Assembly: GCA_965372015.1 (NCBI GenBank)
Contig: CBDVAP010000013.1
Span: 1 to 39,602, forward strand
Direction of reading: 5' to 3'
DNA: 39,602 nucleotides
From: JACZSB01 sp965372015
Lineage (GTDB): Bacteria; Fidelibacterota; Marinisomatia; SCGC-AAA003-L08; TS1B11
The notes under the pieces are model-generated. The model saw only the letters and a program-made list of their open reading frames with translations, ran no database searches and was not told where the DNA came from. Positions 31,668 through 39,594 of this stretch are shown in pieces (within the stretch, counting starts at the first letter, position 1; every line of letters starts with the position of its first letter). A program made the position numbers and the translations under genes.

Positions 31668-31690
31668 CGGGGGAAACTGTGCGCTACCGG

Positions 31691-32971
31691 TTACTCTACA
31701 ATCAAGGGGGGCGGCTTTAGCGACTGGTCGCTGAAGGCCAGGGTCTCCAGCAGCTCCACGGCGGCGGCCTGAACCCGGTCGTCCCGCGACCCGTAGCAGC
31801 GGCCGATCTCATCTCCAGCCTCAACCTGGTCGCCCAGGCGCACATCCAGGTCGAAGCCGGCGGAAGGGTCGAGCATATCGGCCTTGGCTTGGCGGCCGGC
31901 CCCGGCGGTGATCAGGGCCATACCGCAATGGTAGGTATCCACAGCCGACAGGTAGCCGGAACGAGGCGCCCGGAGTGCGACGGTTACCGACGGGCGGTAC
32001 AAGCGAGTGTCGGCCAGCGATGCCGGGTCACCCCCCTGGGCAGCCACCATCTCGTCGAGCTTCTCCCGGGCTCGCCCCGAGGTCAGCGCATCCTGCACCT
32101 CCCGCCGGGGGTCATCCTTGCCGGCCAGGCGCAGCATCTCACTTGCCAGGAAGATGCTCAACTCCACCAGGTCCGCCGGACCATCCCCCTCCAACGCCGC
32201 CACCGCTTCCCGCACCTCGCACCATACCCCTGCCGAGCGGCCCAACGGCTGGTTCATATCGCTGATGTGGGCCACGGTGTCCACCCCGAAGGCCGCGCCG
32301 GTTTCCACCAGTACCCGGGCCAGTTCCCGGGCCTCCGGCAGGCTGCCCATGAAGGCGCCGCTGCCCCATTTCACGTCCAGCACCAGGCCCCGGATCCCCT
32401 CAGCGATCTTCTTACTCATGATGCTGCCGGCGATCAGCGGCACCGACTCCACCGTGGCGGTCACGTCCCGCAGGGCATACAGCCGCTTGTCGGCCGGGCA
32501 GATGTCATCGGTTTGGCCCATGATGCAGATGCCCACCTCCGCCACGTGGCGTTGGAAGGTCTCCAGGTCCAGGCTGGTCCTGAAGCCCGGGATGGCATCC
32601 AGTTTATCGAGGGTCCCTCCGGTATGCCCCAGCCCCCGGCCGGAAAGCATGGGCACATACACCCCGCAGGCTGCCACCAACGGCCCCAGCACCAGGGAAA
32701 CCTTGTCTCCCACCCCACCGGTACTGTGCTTGTCGGCCACGTAGCCGTCTAAGTGCGAGAAGTCGAGGCGCCGTCCCGAATCGATCATAGCCTCCACCAG
32801 CACCTGCCGCTCACCAGGTTCCATCCCCTGAAAGTAGACCGCCATCAGCCAGGCGGCCATCTGGTAATCGGGCAGCTCGCCACTGGTGAAAGCCTCCATC
32901 AGCCAGCGGATCTCTTCAGGCGTATGGACCGCACCCCCCTGCTTCTTGCGGATCAACTCGTAGGGGATCAT
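31691..32971 (-). CDS. deoA: Pyrimidine-nucleoside/thymidine phosphorylase
   Basis: Cleaves thymidine/uridine with phosphate in nucleoside salvage. The 426 residues start with the helical IRKKQGGAVHTPEEIRWLM region and contain the family signature SGRGLGHTGGTLDKLDAIPGF near residue 108. KHSTGGVGDKVSLVLGP lies near 80 (phosphate-binding), and ALRDVTATVESVPLIAGSIMSKKIAEG near 165 holds the substrate-binding Arg-Asp and Ser-Lys. I cannot decide between DeoA and Pdp naming by sequence alone. It lies 36 bp after the LptF/LptG gene on the same strand, so the two are probably co-transcribed. Confidence 0.93.
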   Translation of the reverse strand: MIPYELIRKKQGGAVHTPEEIRWLMEAFTSGELPDYQMAAWLMAVYFQGMEPGERQVLVEAMIDSGRRLDFSHLDGYVADKHSTGGVGDKVSLVLGPLVAACGVYVPMLSGRGLGHTGGTLDKLDAIPGFRTSLDLETFQRHVAEVGICIMGQTDDICPADKRLYALRDVTATVESVPLIAGSIMSKKIAEGIRGLVLDVKWGSGAFMGSLPEARELARVLVETGAAFGVDTVAHISDMNQPLGRSAGVWCEVREAVAALEGDGPADLVELSIFLASEMLRLAGKDDPRREVQDALTSGRAREKLDEMVAAQGGDPASLADTRLYRPSVTVALRAPRSGYLSAVDTYHCGMALITAGAGRQAKADMLDPSAGFDLDVRLGDQVEAGDEIGRCYGSRDDRVQAAAVELLETLAFSDQSLKPPPLIVE

Positions 32972-33007
32972 CCTGCCGCCTCCAGGTGGTCGCGGGCCAT
33001 CACCGGT

Positions 33008-34411
33008 CTAGGATTGTGGTAAGGCAGGATCATCGGCCTCAACAGTGTTTCGCTTGCGGAACAAATCCAGTATGTCCAGTCGCCAGAAGCGATGCTCGTT
33101 ATGAATCTGCCAGATCAGAAGCAATCCAATGACAGTCAGCAGAATATTGGCCGCCCACATGGCCAGGAAGGGCGCCACCAGCCCCCGGTCCGCCAGTTCC
33201 TCTCCGGCGATCAGCAAGGCCCAATAGATGACGAAGAAACCTAGGCTCAAGGCTGAGGCCACGGCAAAACCGCCGCGGCGGGCCCTGATCCCTATGGGGG
33301 CGCCCACGATGATAAATACTATACAGGCGAATGGGATGGCGAACTTCTTATATATCTCCACTTTATAGCGATTGATCCCCCTGAGGTAGCTCCTGAGGAG
33401 GTTATAGTCACCCGTCAGTCCGCGTTGCAGGTTGTGCGCCCGGCGGGCCAGTCTGGCTGATTCGCCTGGGGATAGTTGGGTACTATCGGTAATGGCCTGC
33501 TGCCACCTGGACATCAGAGCTGTGGTTGCCGCCTGGGATGTGTCGCCGGTCAGGTGGTAGGGTGTCTGAGAGGTAATCCGGTTTGCGATACGGGTCTTTA
33601 CCGCCTTTACCTTATCGAGGTAGCCCACGATCTTCTCCTGCATCATGTCTATGTCCATCTCGCGATCACCCCGCTGTTCACTCTCCCGACGCTCGAGATA
33701 CAGGTTATCCACCGGGATTACAATTCGGTGCCTGGCAAACTTCAAGCGGCGATATTCATCATAGTCGGGGAGGGTCAATTCGTGAATCTCACCGTCCTCG
33801 AGGTTCAGCAAGATCGCATCATCAATGGTCTGCATGGTACCTCGATCAGCATAGATGGTCACCTGGCTGGTACGATTATCCTTGCTGTAGATTAGAATAT
33901 CAGTGAACCTGGATCCCTCCCGACCGCGTACGATCATACTGTAGGAGGGCAGGTCCTGTTCGAATATGCCGACCTGAATACCCAGGTCCGGGCGCTTGCG
34001 ACTGATATCGGAGGAGAGCAGACGAGCCCGATGGTTGGCCTTGGGGAGCACCTGGTTATGAAAGAACACCAGGACCAAACATACCATGACGCCGAACGCG
34101 ATGGCGGGCAACATGATCGAGGTGTAGCTCAACCCCGCAGTCCGCAAGGCCGTGATCTCATTATCATGTGACATACGCCCAAAGACCATCAAAGTGGCCA
34201 CCAGGACGGCCATGGGCGCGGCCAGGGCCAGTATCCAGGCCATATTCAGCCCCACGTATTCCACCAGCACCCCAAATCCCAGCCCCTTGCCCAGGAAACG
34301 GTCAATGGCCCGCAACAGGAAGTTTGTGAGCAGGACAAACAGGAGCACCAGCAAGGCCATCAGAAAGGGGGCCACGTGCTGGCGGAGGATATACAGGTTG
34401 AACACTTTCAC
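33008..34411 (-). CDS. LptF/LptG-family LPS export permease
   Basis: 467-residue inner-membrane permease of the YjgP/YjgQ family, which with LptB extracts lipopolysaccharide and passes it to LptC/LptA. The N-terminal helices carry the family start (FNLYILRQHVAPFLMALLVLLFVLLTNF) and the MSHDNEITALRTAGLSY coupling-helix motif near residue 80. A large periplasmic beta-jellyroll (about 125-350) has an unusual helical insert around 240-335 compared with standard ~360-residue members. The last helices include FIIVGAPIGIRARRGG. Whether it is F or G cannot be told. Length is greater than E. coli proteins because of the insert, which is seen in FCB members. Confidence 0.92.
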   Translation of the reverse strand: MKVFNLYILRQHVAPFLMALLVLLFVLLTNFLLRAIDRFLGKGLGFGVLVEYVGLNMAWILALAAPMAVLVATLMVFGRMSHDNEITALRTAGLSYTSIMLPAIAFGVMVCLVLVFFHNQVLPKANHRARLLSSDISRKRPDLGIQVGIFEQDLPSYSMIVRGREGSRFTDILIYSKDNRTSQVTIYADRGTMQTIDDAILLNLEDGEIHELTLPDYDEYRRLKFARHRIVIPVDNLYLERRESEQRGDREMDIDMMQEKIVGYLDKVKAVKTRIANRITSQTPYHLTGDTSQAATTALMSRWQQAITDSTQLSPGESARLARRAHNLQRGLTGDYNLLRSYLRGINRYKVEIYKKFAIPFACIVFIIVGAPIGIRARRGGFAVASALSLGFFVIYWALLIAGEELADRGLVAPFLAMWAANILLTVIGLLLIWQIHNEHRFWRLDILDLFRKRNTVEADDPALPQS

Positions 34412-34458
34412 CTGGCGAACTTAACCGCTGGTACCTCAACAACCCAAGCCCAAATGAG

Positions 34459-34487
34459 TTGACTGCCGACGGGGTGGGCGGTAATTT
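34459..34487 (+). promoter_or_regulatory. Putative promoter of the tRNA cluster
   Basis: TTGACT at 34459-34464, a 17-bp spacer and TAATTT at 34482-34487, about 50 bp before tRNA-His and divergent from the LptF/LptG gene. Prediction by eye. Confidence 0.4.
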
Positions 34488-34539
34488 TGCGGCAGCCGAG
34501 CGGCTGGGACAGCAGTTCGAGTCAAGCGTGGCGAGCATG

Positions 34540-34613
34540 GTGGGCGTAGCTCAGCAGGTTAGAGCACCTGGTTGTGGCCCAGGAGGCCGTGGGTTCAAGT
34601 CCCATCGCTCACC
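34540..34613 (+). tRNA. tRNA-His (anticodon GTG)
   Basis: Folds by hand into a full cloverleaf: acceptor GTGGGCG/CGCTCAC, D-arm GCTC/GAGC, anticodon stem CCTGG/CCAGG with loop TTGTGGC, T-arm GTGGG/CCCAT with loop TTCAAGT. G at 34539 can pair with C34613 as the G-1:C73 pair typical of tRNA-His. CCA is not encoded. Confidence 0.95.
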
Positions 34614-34632
34614 CCGAATTTCGAGGCCGTCA

Positions 34633-34706
34633 CGGGGCGTGGCGCAGCCCGGTAGCGCACCTGCTTTGGGAGCAGGGGGTCGTAGGTTCAAATCCTATCG
34701 CCCCGA
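34633..34706 (+). tRNA. tRNA-Pro (anticodon TGG)
   Basis: Acceptor CGGGGCG/CGCCCCG, D-arm GCGC/GCGC, anticodon stem CCTGC/GCAGG with loop TTTGGGA, T-arm GTAGG/CCTAT with loop TTCAAAT, discriminator A. Nineteen bases after tRNA-His, so co-transcribed. CCA not encoded. Confidence 0.95.
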
Positions 34707-34716
34707 CTTCAAATTT

Positions 34717-34750
34717 GTCGACGAGACTTTTGTTTCTCGTCGGCATTTTT
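34717..34750 (+). terminator. Rho-independent terminator after tRNA-Pro
   Basis: A ~10-bp stem (34717-34726 with 34735-34744, core GACGAGA/TCTCGTC, one T·G pair) and an 8-base loop, followed by ATTTTTG. Ends the tRNA-His/tRNA-Pro transcript. Confidence 0.75.
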
Positions 34751-34795
34751 GTCATTTGGCCCCAACTCCAGTTTTTACTTCCAGAGCGCAAACTC

Positions 34796-34848
34796 CCGCA
34801 AACAACCGTAAATAACCCACGAAATAGCATACGGATTGTAGCATACGG
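34796..34848. repeat. Structured repeat, copy 1: 15-mer plus tandem ATACGG decamers
   Basis: CCGCAAACAACCGTA (34796-34810), then TAGCATACGG twice, separated by 4 bp (34825-34834 and 34839-34848). A second unit with the same plan lies after the next tRNA. Possibly recombinase arm sites. Confidence 0.6.
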
Positions 34849-34872
34849 GACCGGGGGGAGGTAAGCCACCTA

Positions 34873-34943
34873 GGACCCTTAGCTCAAAGGTAAAGCAGCG
34901 GACTCATAATCCGTTGGTTGGGGTTCGACTCCCTCAGGGCCCA
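34873..34943 (+). tRNA. tRNA with CAT anticodon (Ile2 or Met)
   Basis: Acceptor GGACCCT/AGGGCCC (one A·C mismatch at pair 3), D-arm GCTC/AAGC, anticodon stem GCGGA/TCCGT with loop CTCATAA, T-loop TTCGACT, discriminator A. The GGACTCATAATCC context resembles lysidine-modified tRNA-Ile2 more than elongator tRNA-Met, but this is not certain. The pairing flaws at acceptor pair 3 and the outer T-stem pair are worth noting. Confidence 0.85.
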
Positions 34944-35002
34944 CCCCTCTATTTCCGATGACAAATCGGGGATTAATGCTATCAGGCGCATAGTGGCTTT
35001 AT

Positions 35003-35046
35003 CCGCAAACAACCGTACCATTTGCCGGATACGGAACCGGATACGG
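35003..35046. repeat. Structured repeat, copy 2
   Basis: The same CCGCAAACAACCGTA (35003-35017), then CCGGATACGG twice, separated by AA (35025-35034 and 35037-35046). Directly precedes the tRNA-Val fragment. Confidence 0.6.
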
Positions 35047-35065
35047 GTTCTCAGTTTACTCGGTG

Positions 35066-35112
35066 TGGACGCTACTGGACTCGAACCTGTGACCCCCGCC
35101 TTGTAAGGGCAA
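35066..35112 (-). other. 3' half of a tRNA-Val(TAC) gene, att-like fragment
   Basis: Read on the minus strand: anticodon stem-loop TTGCC-CTTACAA-GGCGG with anticodon TAC, variable GGGTC, T-arm ACAGG-TTCGAGT-CCAGT (one A·A mismatch), acceptor 3' strand AGCGTCC and discriminator A. No D-arm or 5' acceptor strand precedes it. A displaced tRNA 3' end is the classic far boundary of an element integrated in a tRNA gene. Confidence 0.75.
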
Positions 35113-35605
35113 CTTTTCTCGACGGGAAATGATGCGTTGGTTGCTTATAGGTTGCTTTTTTGAGAAAAAATTGCCTCTTGGAACAAGGGATTTGAGGGGC
35201 TTGTGCCTCGCATCGGAAAATACAAAATGAGGCTGGAAAACAGGGCAGGTCAGACCAAAGGCATCCGCGGTAGCCCTGTGTTGGACTATGAGGTGTAATC
35301 AGAGGTTGCTGATCAAACGATGAACGCTTCAGATAAGGCGTCAAATAAACCTTGGAAACACATAATATTCCTATTACTTTTAATTCTAAATGTTCCATAG
35401 AGACAGAACGGATACGGTAAACACGGGTAACAAAAATAAGTCCGTGTGCCATCTTAATACAGTCTTTGGTTTACGTCATCGGTTCTTGAAGCCGTGCTAC
35501 TAATCATTCAGAGACTACTCGGGATGGATTAATCGCATCTTGACTAAAAGCTAAAATGCTCTCTTTAAGAGTGATCCAAAAAGCAGTCCAGTACGGGTAA
35601 GACTC
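35113..35605. other. Gene-free left part of the island
   Basis: About 490 bp with no convincing gene. A minus-strand frame through 35072-35452 runs across the tRNA fragment and lacks protein character, so it is not called. The stretch may hold recombination arm sites and the promoter of the following operon. Confidence 0.4.
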
Positions 35606-36487
35606 ATGGCCTATTGGTTTATACGTTCAGACTCACACTCGCTGAGAAAATATAGTTCACTAAATGAGGGGAAGATACTCCTTCCCTCACAGCGAAAAAT
35701 TCATCTTAATAAAGACGATAGTATTATATTTCTTGAATGGGCTTTCAATGATCTTGAAGAACAGGATCTTACTTTTTTGCGAACGGCGAATATAGAATGG
35801 ATTGAACCAATAGAGTCTCTTGACACGTTTGAGCGAAGAGGATACAAGATCGAATTACGGGATGTCACTGAAATTGAAAGCAGGTTATCGGTCACTGATT
35901 TGGCCTATAGCCTCAAGAAGATCTATAACTTCGATAGGCCAAGATCGCATTTTGGAATGCCCTATGGTTGGATATCAGAGGAAGATTATTATACCATTTC
36001 AAGCAGCACTATATTCTATGCACGGACTGCATTTTTATCATTTTTTTTATCGCTACCACAAGATCTGCAATTGGAGTTTCGTCGTGAGACGTTCCCCCTA
36101 ACGGTAGACACATCAAATGAACCCTTCCCCTATAAATTACGGTGGGAACAGTTACTTGAGTACCTCAACAAGCGAATATTCTCCATAGGAAATATCTTAA
36201 ATCGGATCGACGATCTTTGGCCAGAACTGTTAGATAGCCAAACCTCACTCAATGAGAGTCTCTACTTCGGTACCGATAAGGAGGAGCCGGAGTCGCTAGT
36301 GGATGCATTCGATCTCTTTAATGAGTCTTGGCTTTCACTTTTAAACGAAGAGACAGATAGAGAGCGAGAGGATTGGCTTAAATCTCCCTTAATTCGTAAG
36401 ACAAACAAAAGAATTTCTGAGGAAGAACAAACGCTAATGGAAAACCGCTTTAGGTTTGAGAAACAATGGCCGACCCCCGCATCGTAA
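35606..36487 (+). CDS. Hypothetical protein with possible N-terminal EVE/PUA-like domain
   Basis: 293 residues starting MAYWFIRSDS. Residues ~1-135 look like an EVE/PUA-type fold: an opening YWFIRS strand, IHLNKDDSIIFLEW, ELRDVTEIESRLSV, then RPRSHFGMPYGWISEEDYYTI, reminiscent of EVE domains that read modified bases in type IV restriction proteins. Residues ~140-290 are helical and charged, without a known motif. It overlaps the following nuclease-like gene by 22 bp, so they are probably coupled. The EVE call is by eye and tentative; otherwise unknown. AT-rich, no strong ribosome-binding site. Confidence 0.55.
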   Translation: MAYWFIRSDSHSLRKYSSLNEGKILLPSQRKIHLNKDDSIIFLEWAFNDLEEQDLTFLRTANIEWIEPIESLDTFERRGYKIELRDVTEIESRLSVTDLAYSLKKIYNFDRPRSHFGMPYGWISEEDYYTISSSTIFYARTAFLSFFLSLPQDLQLEFRRETFPLTVDTSNEPFPYKLRWEQLLEYLNKRIFSIGNILNRIDDLWPELLDSQTSLNESLYFGTDKEEPESLVDAFDLFNESWLSLLNEETDREREDWLKSPLIRKTNKRISEEEQTLMENRFRFEKQWPTPAS

Positions 36488-37215
36488 AGCAGTTAGGCAC
36501 CGCGAGTCGGGCTGTAAGCAAAGCCGCCGTCTGGACTGCGTCCAAGCCCATCGGAAAGGAAGATCATTACCTTTTTGAATTTCTTTGCTACGCACAGCTT
36601 GTACGCGCCGCAAAGCAGCAGTTCAAGATAAAATTCAGAAAAATTAATGGTCAATGCAGATGGCCTCAAAAGCCCGGGGAAAAATCAAACTTCTCCTATA
36701 TAGATCTAATAAAGAGAGAGACGGAAGAGCTTACTTGGCAAGTATGTACAGGTACGAAAATTAAAGATATTGATGGCAGCGACCGAGCTCCAGATATCTC
36801 CCTTCAAGTGCCCCATGCCTCTGATTCACCAACCTGGGCGGATGTGAGGGCAATATGGGATGCAAAACATCGTGAATCCGAATCAGATAGGATCACACGA
36901 AACGAATTCGGCCAATTCAGGCATATTATGCGCCAATTGAAAATCCGAAAGCCCTCTGTGAACGATGGTCTCGACGACTTAGGAAAAGATATTTACCGTG
37001 TGCCAGCGTTAATAACAAATGGGCAGTTTTCTACGGAGAAGGACGGAACATTACTCAGAATTGGCTTTTCTGAGGTGAGAGGTTTTTTAAAAAGTCCTGA
37101 AATCCGACCACATAACGAAGAACATCTTGTTAGGCAAGCCATTTTAAAAAAAATATTTGTAGTTCTTAGGTCTGGCTACGAGTCACTAAATAAGTTCATA
37201 ACCCACCGACGATGA
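36466..37215 (+). CDS. Candidate PD-(D/E)XK nuclease
   Basis: 249 residues with the order of elements expected of the PD-(D/E)XK fold: an early acidic helix (KEDHYLFEFLCYAQLV, E32/E38), a strand with P109-D110 (RAPDISLQV), a strand with D132-x-K134 (RAIWDAKHR), and a helix with E147/Q150 (RNEFGQFRHIM). Such folds serve restriction and other defence nucleases. It lacks a separate DNA-binding or helicase domain, which fits an upstream partner providing recognition. The ATG at 36466 lies inside the end of the upstream gene. Substrate unknown; other PD-(D/E)XK roles (for example transposition or repair) are not excluded. Confidence 0.6.
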   Translation: MADPRIVKQLGTASRAVSKAAVWTASKPIGKEDHYLFEFLCYAQLVRAAKQQFKIKFRKINGQCRWPQKPGEKSNFSYIDLIKRETEELTWQVCTGTKIKDIDGSDRAPDISLQVPHASDSPTWADVRAIWDAKHRESESDRITRNEFGQFRHIMRQLKIRKPSVNDGLDDLGKDIYRVPALITNGQFSTEKDGTLLRIGFSEVRGFLKSPEIRPHNEEHLVRQAILKKIFVVLRSGYESLNKFITHRR

Positions 37216-37348
37216 GATTCTGTATCTTCTGATTACTAAGAAGATCGTCCTTTAGCCCCTCAACCATAGGCCCAATGGATCAATCGGTCCTACGCCAATG
37301 GTCAGCCGTGTTGCAGGCGGATGATTTTCGAATTTTTGACACCAGTTA

Positions 37349-38359
37349 TCAAACGGCGGCAACGGCATGGGCTAGTTCCCTTTCTTCCGAGTTTCGATGT
37401 GCCTTCACAAAACAATAACTTATTGAGGAATCCAACGGGAAAAGTTCATTTCGGCGCTTGATTAACTCTGATAGTGAATTTTCTCTGATATTGCCAATCC
37501 GTCCAAAACCGTGATGTGCGTCCGGGCAAACCAGCAACTCGCCGTTGTTGTCTACAGTAATACCGAATCTATATATACCACATTGGCCGAGCTCCGTTGC
37601 CGACGTGAAGCGGCGGGCTCCATACTGGTACCCGATTGCACGGAGACTTTCAACACCATCAGCGACCAGTTTTTCCCAATTTTGGGCCGCTTCACCCACA
37701 TTGACGGGGGAACGACAGGTGTAATAAATGCTATTTTCGTGACACCAATCGCGCAGTGCACGAATAGATTTAGCAGATTGAGCGGTTACTACCGAGTTGA
37801 TTCCCAAACGAGAAATGATTTGATCTCCGTCTTGTTCTGGCTCATGAAAGAGTTCCAGTAAGTTTTTTATATTCTGAGATATCCGACCATAAGCGCCCCG
37901 TCTACCTACTAATTCATCGTAAATGGAAGAGGTAAATGAGTCCACCTTTAAATAGAGTGAAATCGGTTTATCCTTTAGTGTTACGATTTTTTTCTTGTCA
38001 AGAAAATATCCATTTGTGTATACCACGACCCATAGACCAAGCCGCTCGGCTTCATTGAGGATCTCCCAGAAATCAGAATCCGCAAGCGGTTCCCCACGAC
38101 CCGGCAACGAAACGACGCGCGCCCCACAATCCTTCGCCTCCCGTAGAATGTGCGTCATTTCTTTGCAGGTCAGCTCATCTCTCGAAGCCTTAAGATTCTC
38201 CAGTCCTACGAAACAGTAAGGGCAGCGGTAGTTACAGGCCGAGGTCATGTTTAGGGCTAGATACATAATTTCATCATGCCCCAAGTTTTCAAACTCAGTC
38301 TGAGGCCAATGGTATCCACACAATACGATCGGCAGATATTCTTCTTTTAACATTATCAC
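37349..38359 (-). CDS. Radical SAM protein with SPASM/Twitch-like C-terminus
   Basis: 336 residues. The radical-SAM cluster motif is C42-x3-C46-x2-C49 (CNYRCPYC); the SAM-binding GGEP-type motif appears as GRGEP at 87-91. The C-terminal part has C260, C278 and C316 in a QCGIYRFGITVDNNGELLVCPD context, like the auxiliary-cluster SPASM/Twitch domains of peptide- or protein-modifying radical SAM enzymes, though fewer cysteines than a full SPASM. The GTG start overlaps the TGA of the upstream gene (GTGA); an ATG two codons later is possible. Together with its membrane-anchored partner it may modify a protein. The substrate is unknown and no short precursor peptide gene is visible. Confidence 0.85.
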   Translation of the reverse strand: MIMLKEEYLPIVLCGYHWPQTEFENLGHDEIMYLALNMTSACNYRCPYCFVGLENLKASRDELTCKEMTHILREAKDCGARVVSLPGRGEPLADSDFWEILNEAERLGLWVVVYTNGYFLDKKKIVTLKDKPISLYLKVDSFTSSIYDELVGRRGAYGRISQNIKNLLELFHEPEQDGDQIISRLGINSVVTAQSAKSIRALRDWCHENSIYYTCRSPVNVGEAAQNWEKLVADGVESLRAIGYQYGARRFTSATELGQCGIYRFGITVDNNGELLVCPDAHHGFGRIGNIRENSLSELIKRRNELFPLDSSISYCFVKAHRNSEERELAHAVAAV

Positions 38360-39594
38360 GCCATTTCTCCATCTGGATCGTTCGCTGTCGGGACTTTCGG
38401 GCGTACTAATAGATAATTCGGCATTCCAGTCGGAGTCTCTATTTCGGAAACGTCTGCGACCTCAAGAGAAATGCCATCCTTCAATACTAATCCAAGATCA
38501 TAATCGTAGGCGGAGCAATGTTTCAATAATGAGTAGAGACTGTTATTATATTGCAATGCTAACGTTTCGAATATTCGAGACATAAACATAACTACCTCGG
38601 GGTTGTTGATTGCATAACCTTCCATAAACTGTGACATTTGTTCTGCAGTTTTTCCTTTACTTCTTTGCTTGATCAGATCTTGGCAGTTGATAAAAGCCAT
38701 GACGCCTGCAGTTGTGTCAATTGATGAATCTCCATCTTCCGGTACATCCGTGAGGGCAAAATAAAACGGAGCGTCTGGCACTTGTATGTAGTTCAATCTA
38801 CAGTGGTCTTCATTACCTCCTTGAAGCCGCGAAAAAAATTCTTGTATTCCTGCCTTGTAGCCATCAATGTCCCTTATCCCAGGTTCTGGAATAAAGCGCA
38901 GAATTCTGTTCAAAAGTTTGTCATCAGCATAAATGATATCGATGTTGATTTTGATTCCTTCATCTCGTTTTCGTTGTTTTACAACCCCTGCTAGTTTTTC
39001 ACAGAATTCAAATGCCCAATGCGATCTATCACCTAGGGCATCATCAGTGTATCTACTCCAAGGCTTACGAAGTGAATGAAGCAGCGGTGTCATAACGCAC
39101 ATTTTTAAATTTCGTTTGGCCTTGGTTGCAAGCTCACATATATGATTCTCGAATAATTGAAGCCCATTACCATTTTCTACTCCGTAAAGTTTGGATAACG
39201 GCATAATACCAATTTCGTCCAGCAGATCATTTTTTGTTATAGCAGCAAGAGTTTTTAATTGAGTCATCTCGGTGCGAAGAGCATCAATATTTTGTTGGAA
39301 ATTTTCTCTTTGGAGCAAACCAGATTCCATTTGCCTTTTAGAATAATATTTCCCTATCCTCCATGTCACGAGAGACCCTAGACATAAACTGACAAAACCA
39401 ATAATTAGATTGATTAAAAGCCCTCTGTTTTTTTCACTATTCCTGGCATTACCAAAATGAGCCTCTGCTATTCCCGCACCGTTTTCCAATTCGTCAGCAT
39501 TTTTACTCACTTCAGTGGTTTCTTCGTTGGTAGTTTCAGCCGGCAATTCAACATCAGTACTGCCAAGACTCGCCAGTAGTTTTGAGGCGGGCAA
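38356..39594 (-). CDS. Membrane-anchored protein of unknown function, partner of the radical SAM protein (possibly 5'-partial)
   Basis: 412 residues from a TTG; the frame stays open to the window edge, so the true start may be outside. Residues ~1-55 are acidic and disordered, ~58-80 a single membrane helix (LINLIIGFVSLCLGSLVTW), ~83-115 a coiled coil, and ~130-400 a globular domain. That domain has LATKAKRNLKMCVMTPLLHSL and KINIDIIYADDKLLNRIL, loosely like phospholipase-D-type folds, but with no HKD motif, so I assign no family. The stop overlaps the radical SAM start, so the pair is coupled. AT-rich island gene. Confidence 0.6.
   Translation of the reverse strand: MPASKLLASLGSTDVELPAETTNEETTEVSKNADELENGAGIAEAHFGNARNSEKNRGLLINLIIGFVSLCLGSLVTWRIGKYYSKRQMESGLLQRENFQQNIDALRTEMTQLKTLAAITKNDLLDEIGIMPLSKLYGVENGNGLQLFENHICELATKAKRNLKMCVMTPLLHSLRKPWSRYTDDALGDRSHWAFEFCEKLAGVVKQRKRDEGIKINIDIIYADDKLLNRILRFIPEPGIRDIDGYKAGIQEFFSRLQGGNEDHCRLNYIQVPDAPFYFALTDVPEDGDSSIDTTAGVMAFINCQDLIKQRSKGKTAEQMSQFMEGYAINNPEVVMFMSRIFETLALQYNNSLYSLLKHCSAYDYDLGLVLKDGISLEVADVSEIETPTGMPNYLLVRPKVPTANDPDGEMA

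Noticed and set aside
34459..34869. Frames of 79-118 codons over the tRNA genes on both strands
   Set aside because: They coincide with tRNA-His and tRNA-Pro, which fold convincingly.
35072..35452. 126-codon minus-strand frame
   Set aside because: It runs through the tRNA-Val fragment, has no recognisable domain and its composition is not protein-like.
37349..38359. Prokaryotic viperin
   Set aside because: CNYRCPYC plus C-terminal auxiliary cysteines fits SPASM/Twitch enzymes; viperin-type sequence around the cluster and its C-terminus are absent.
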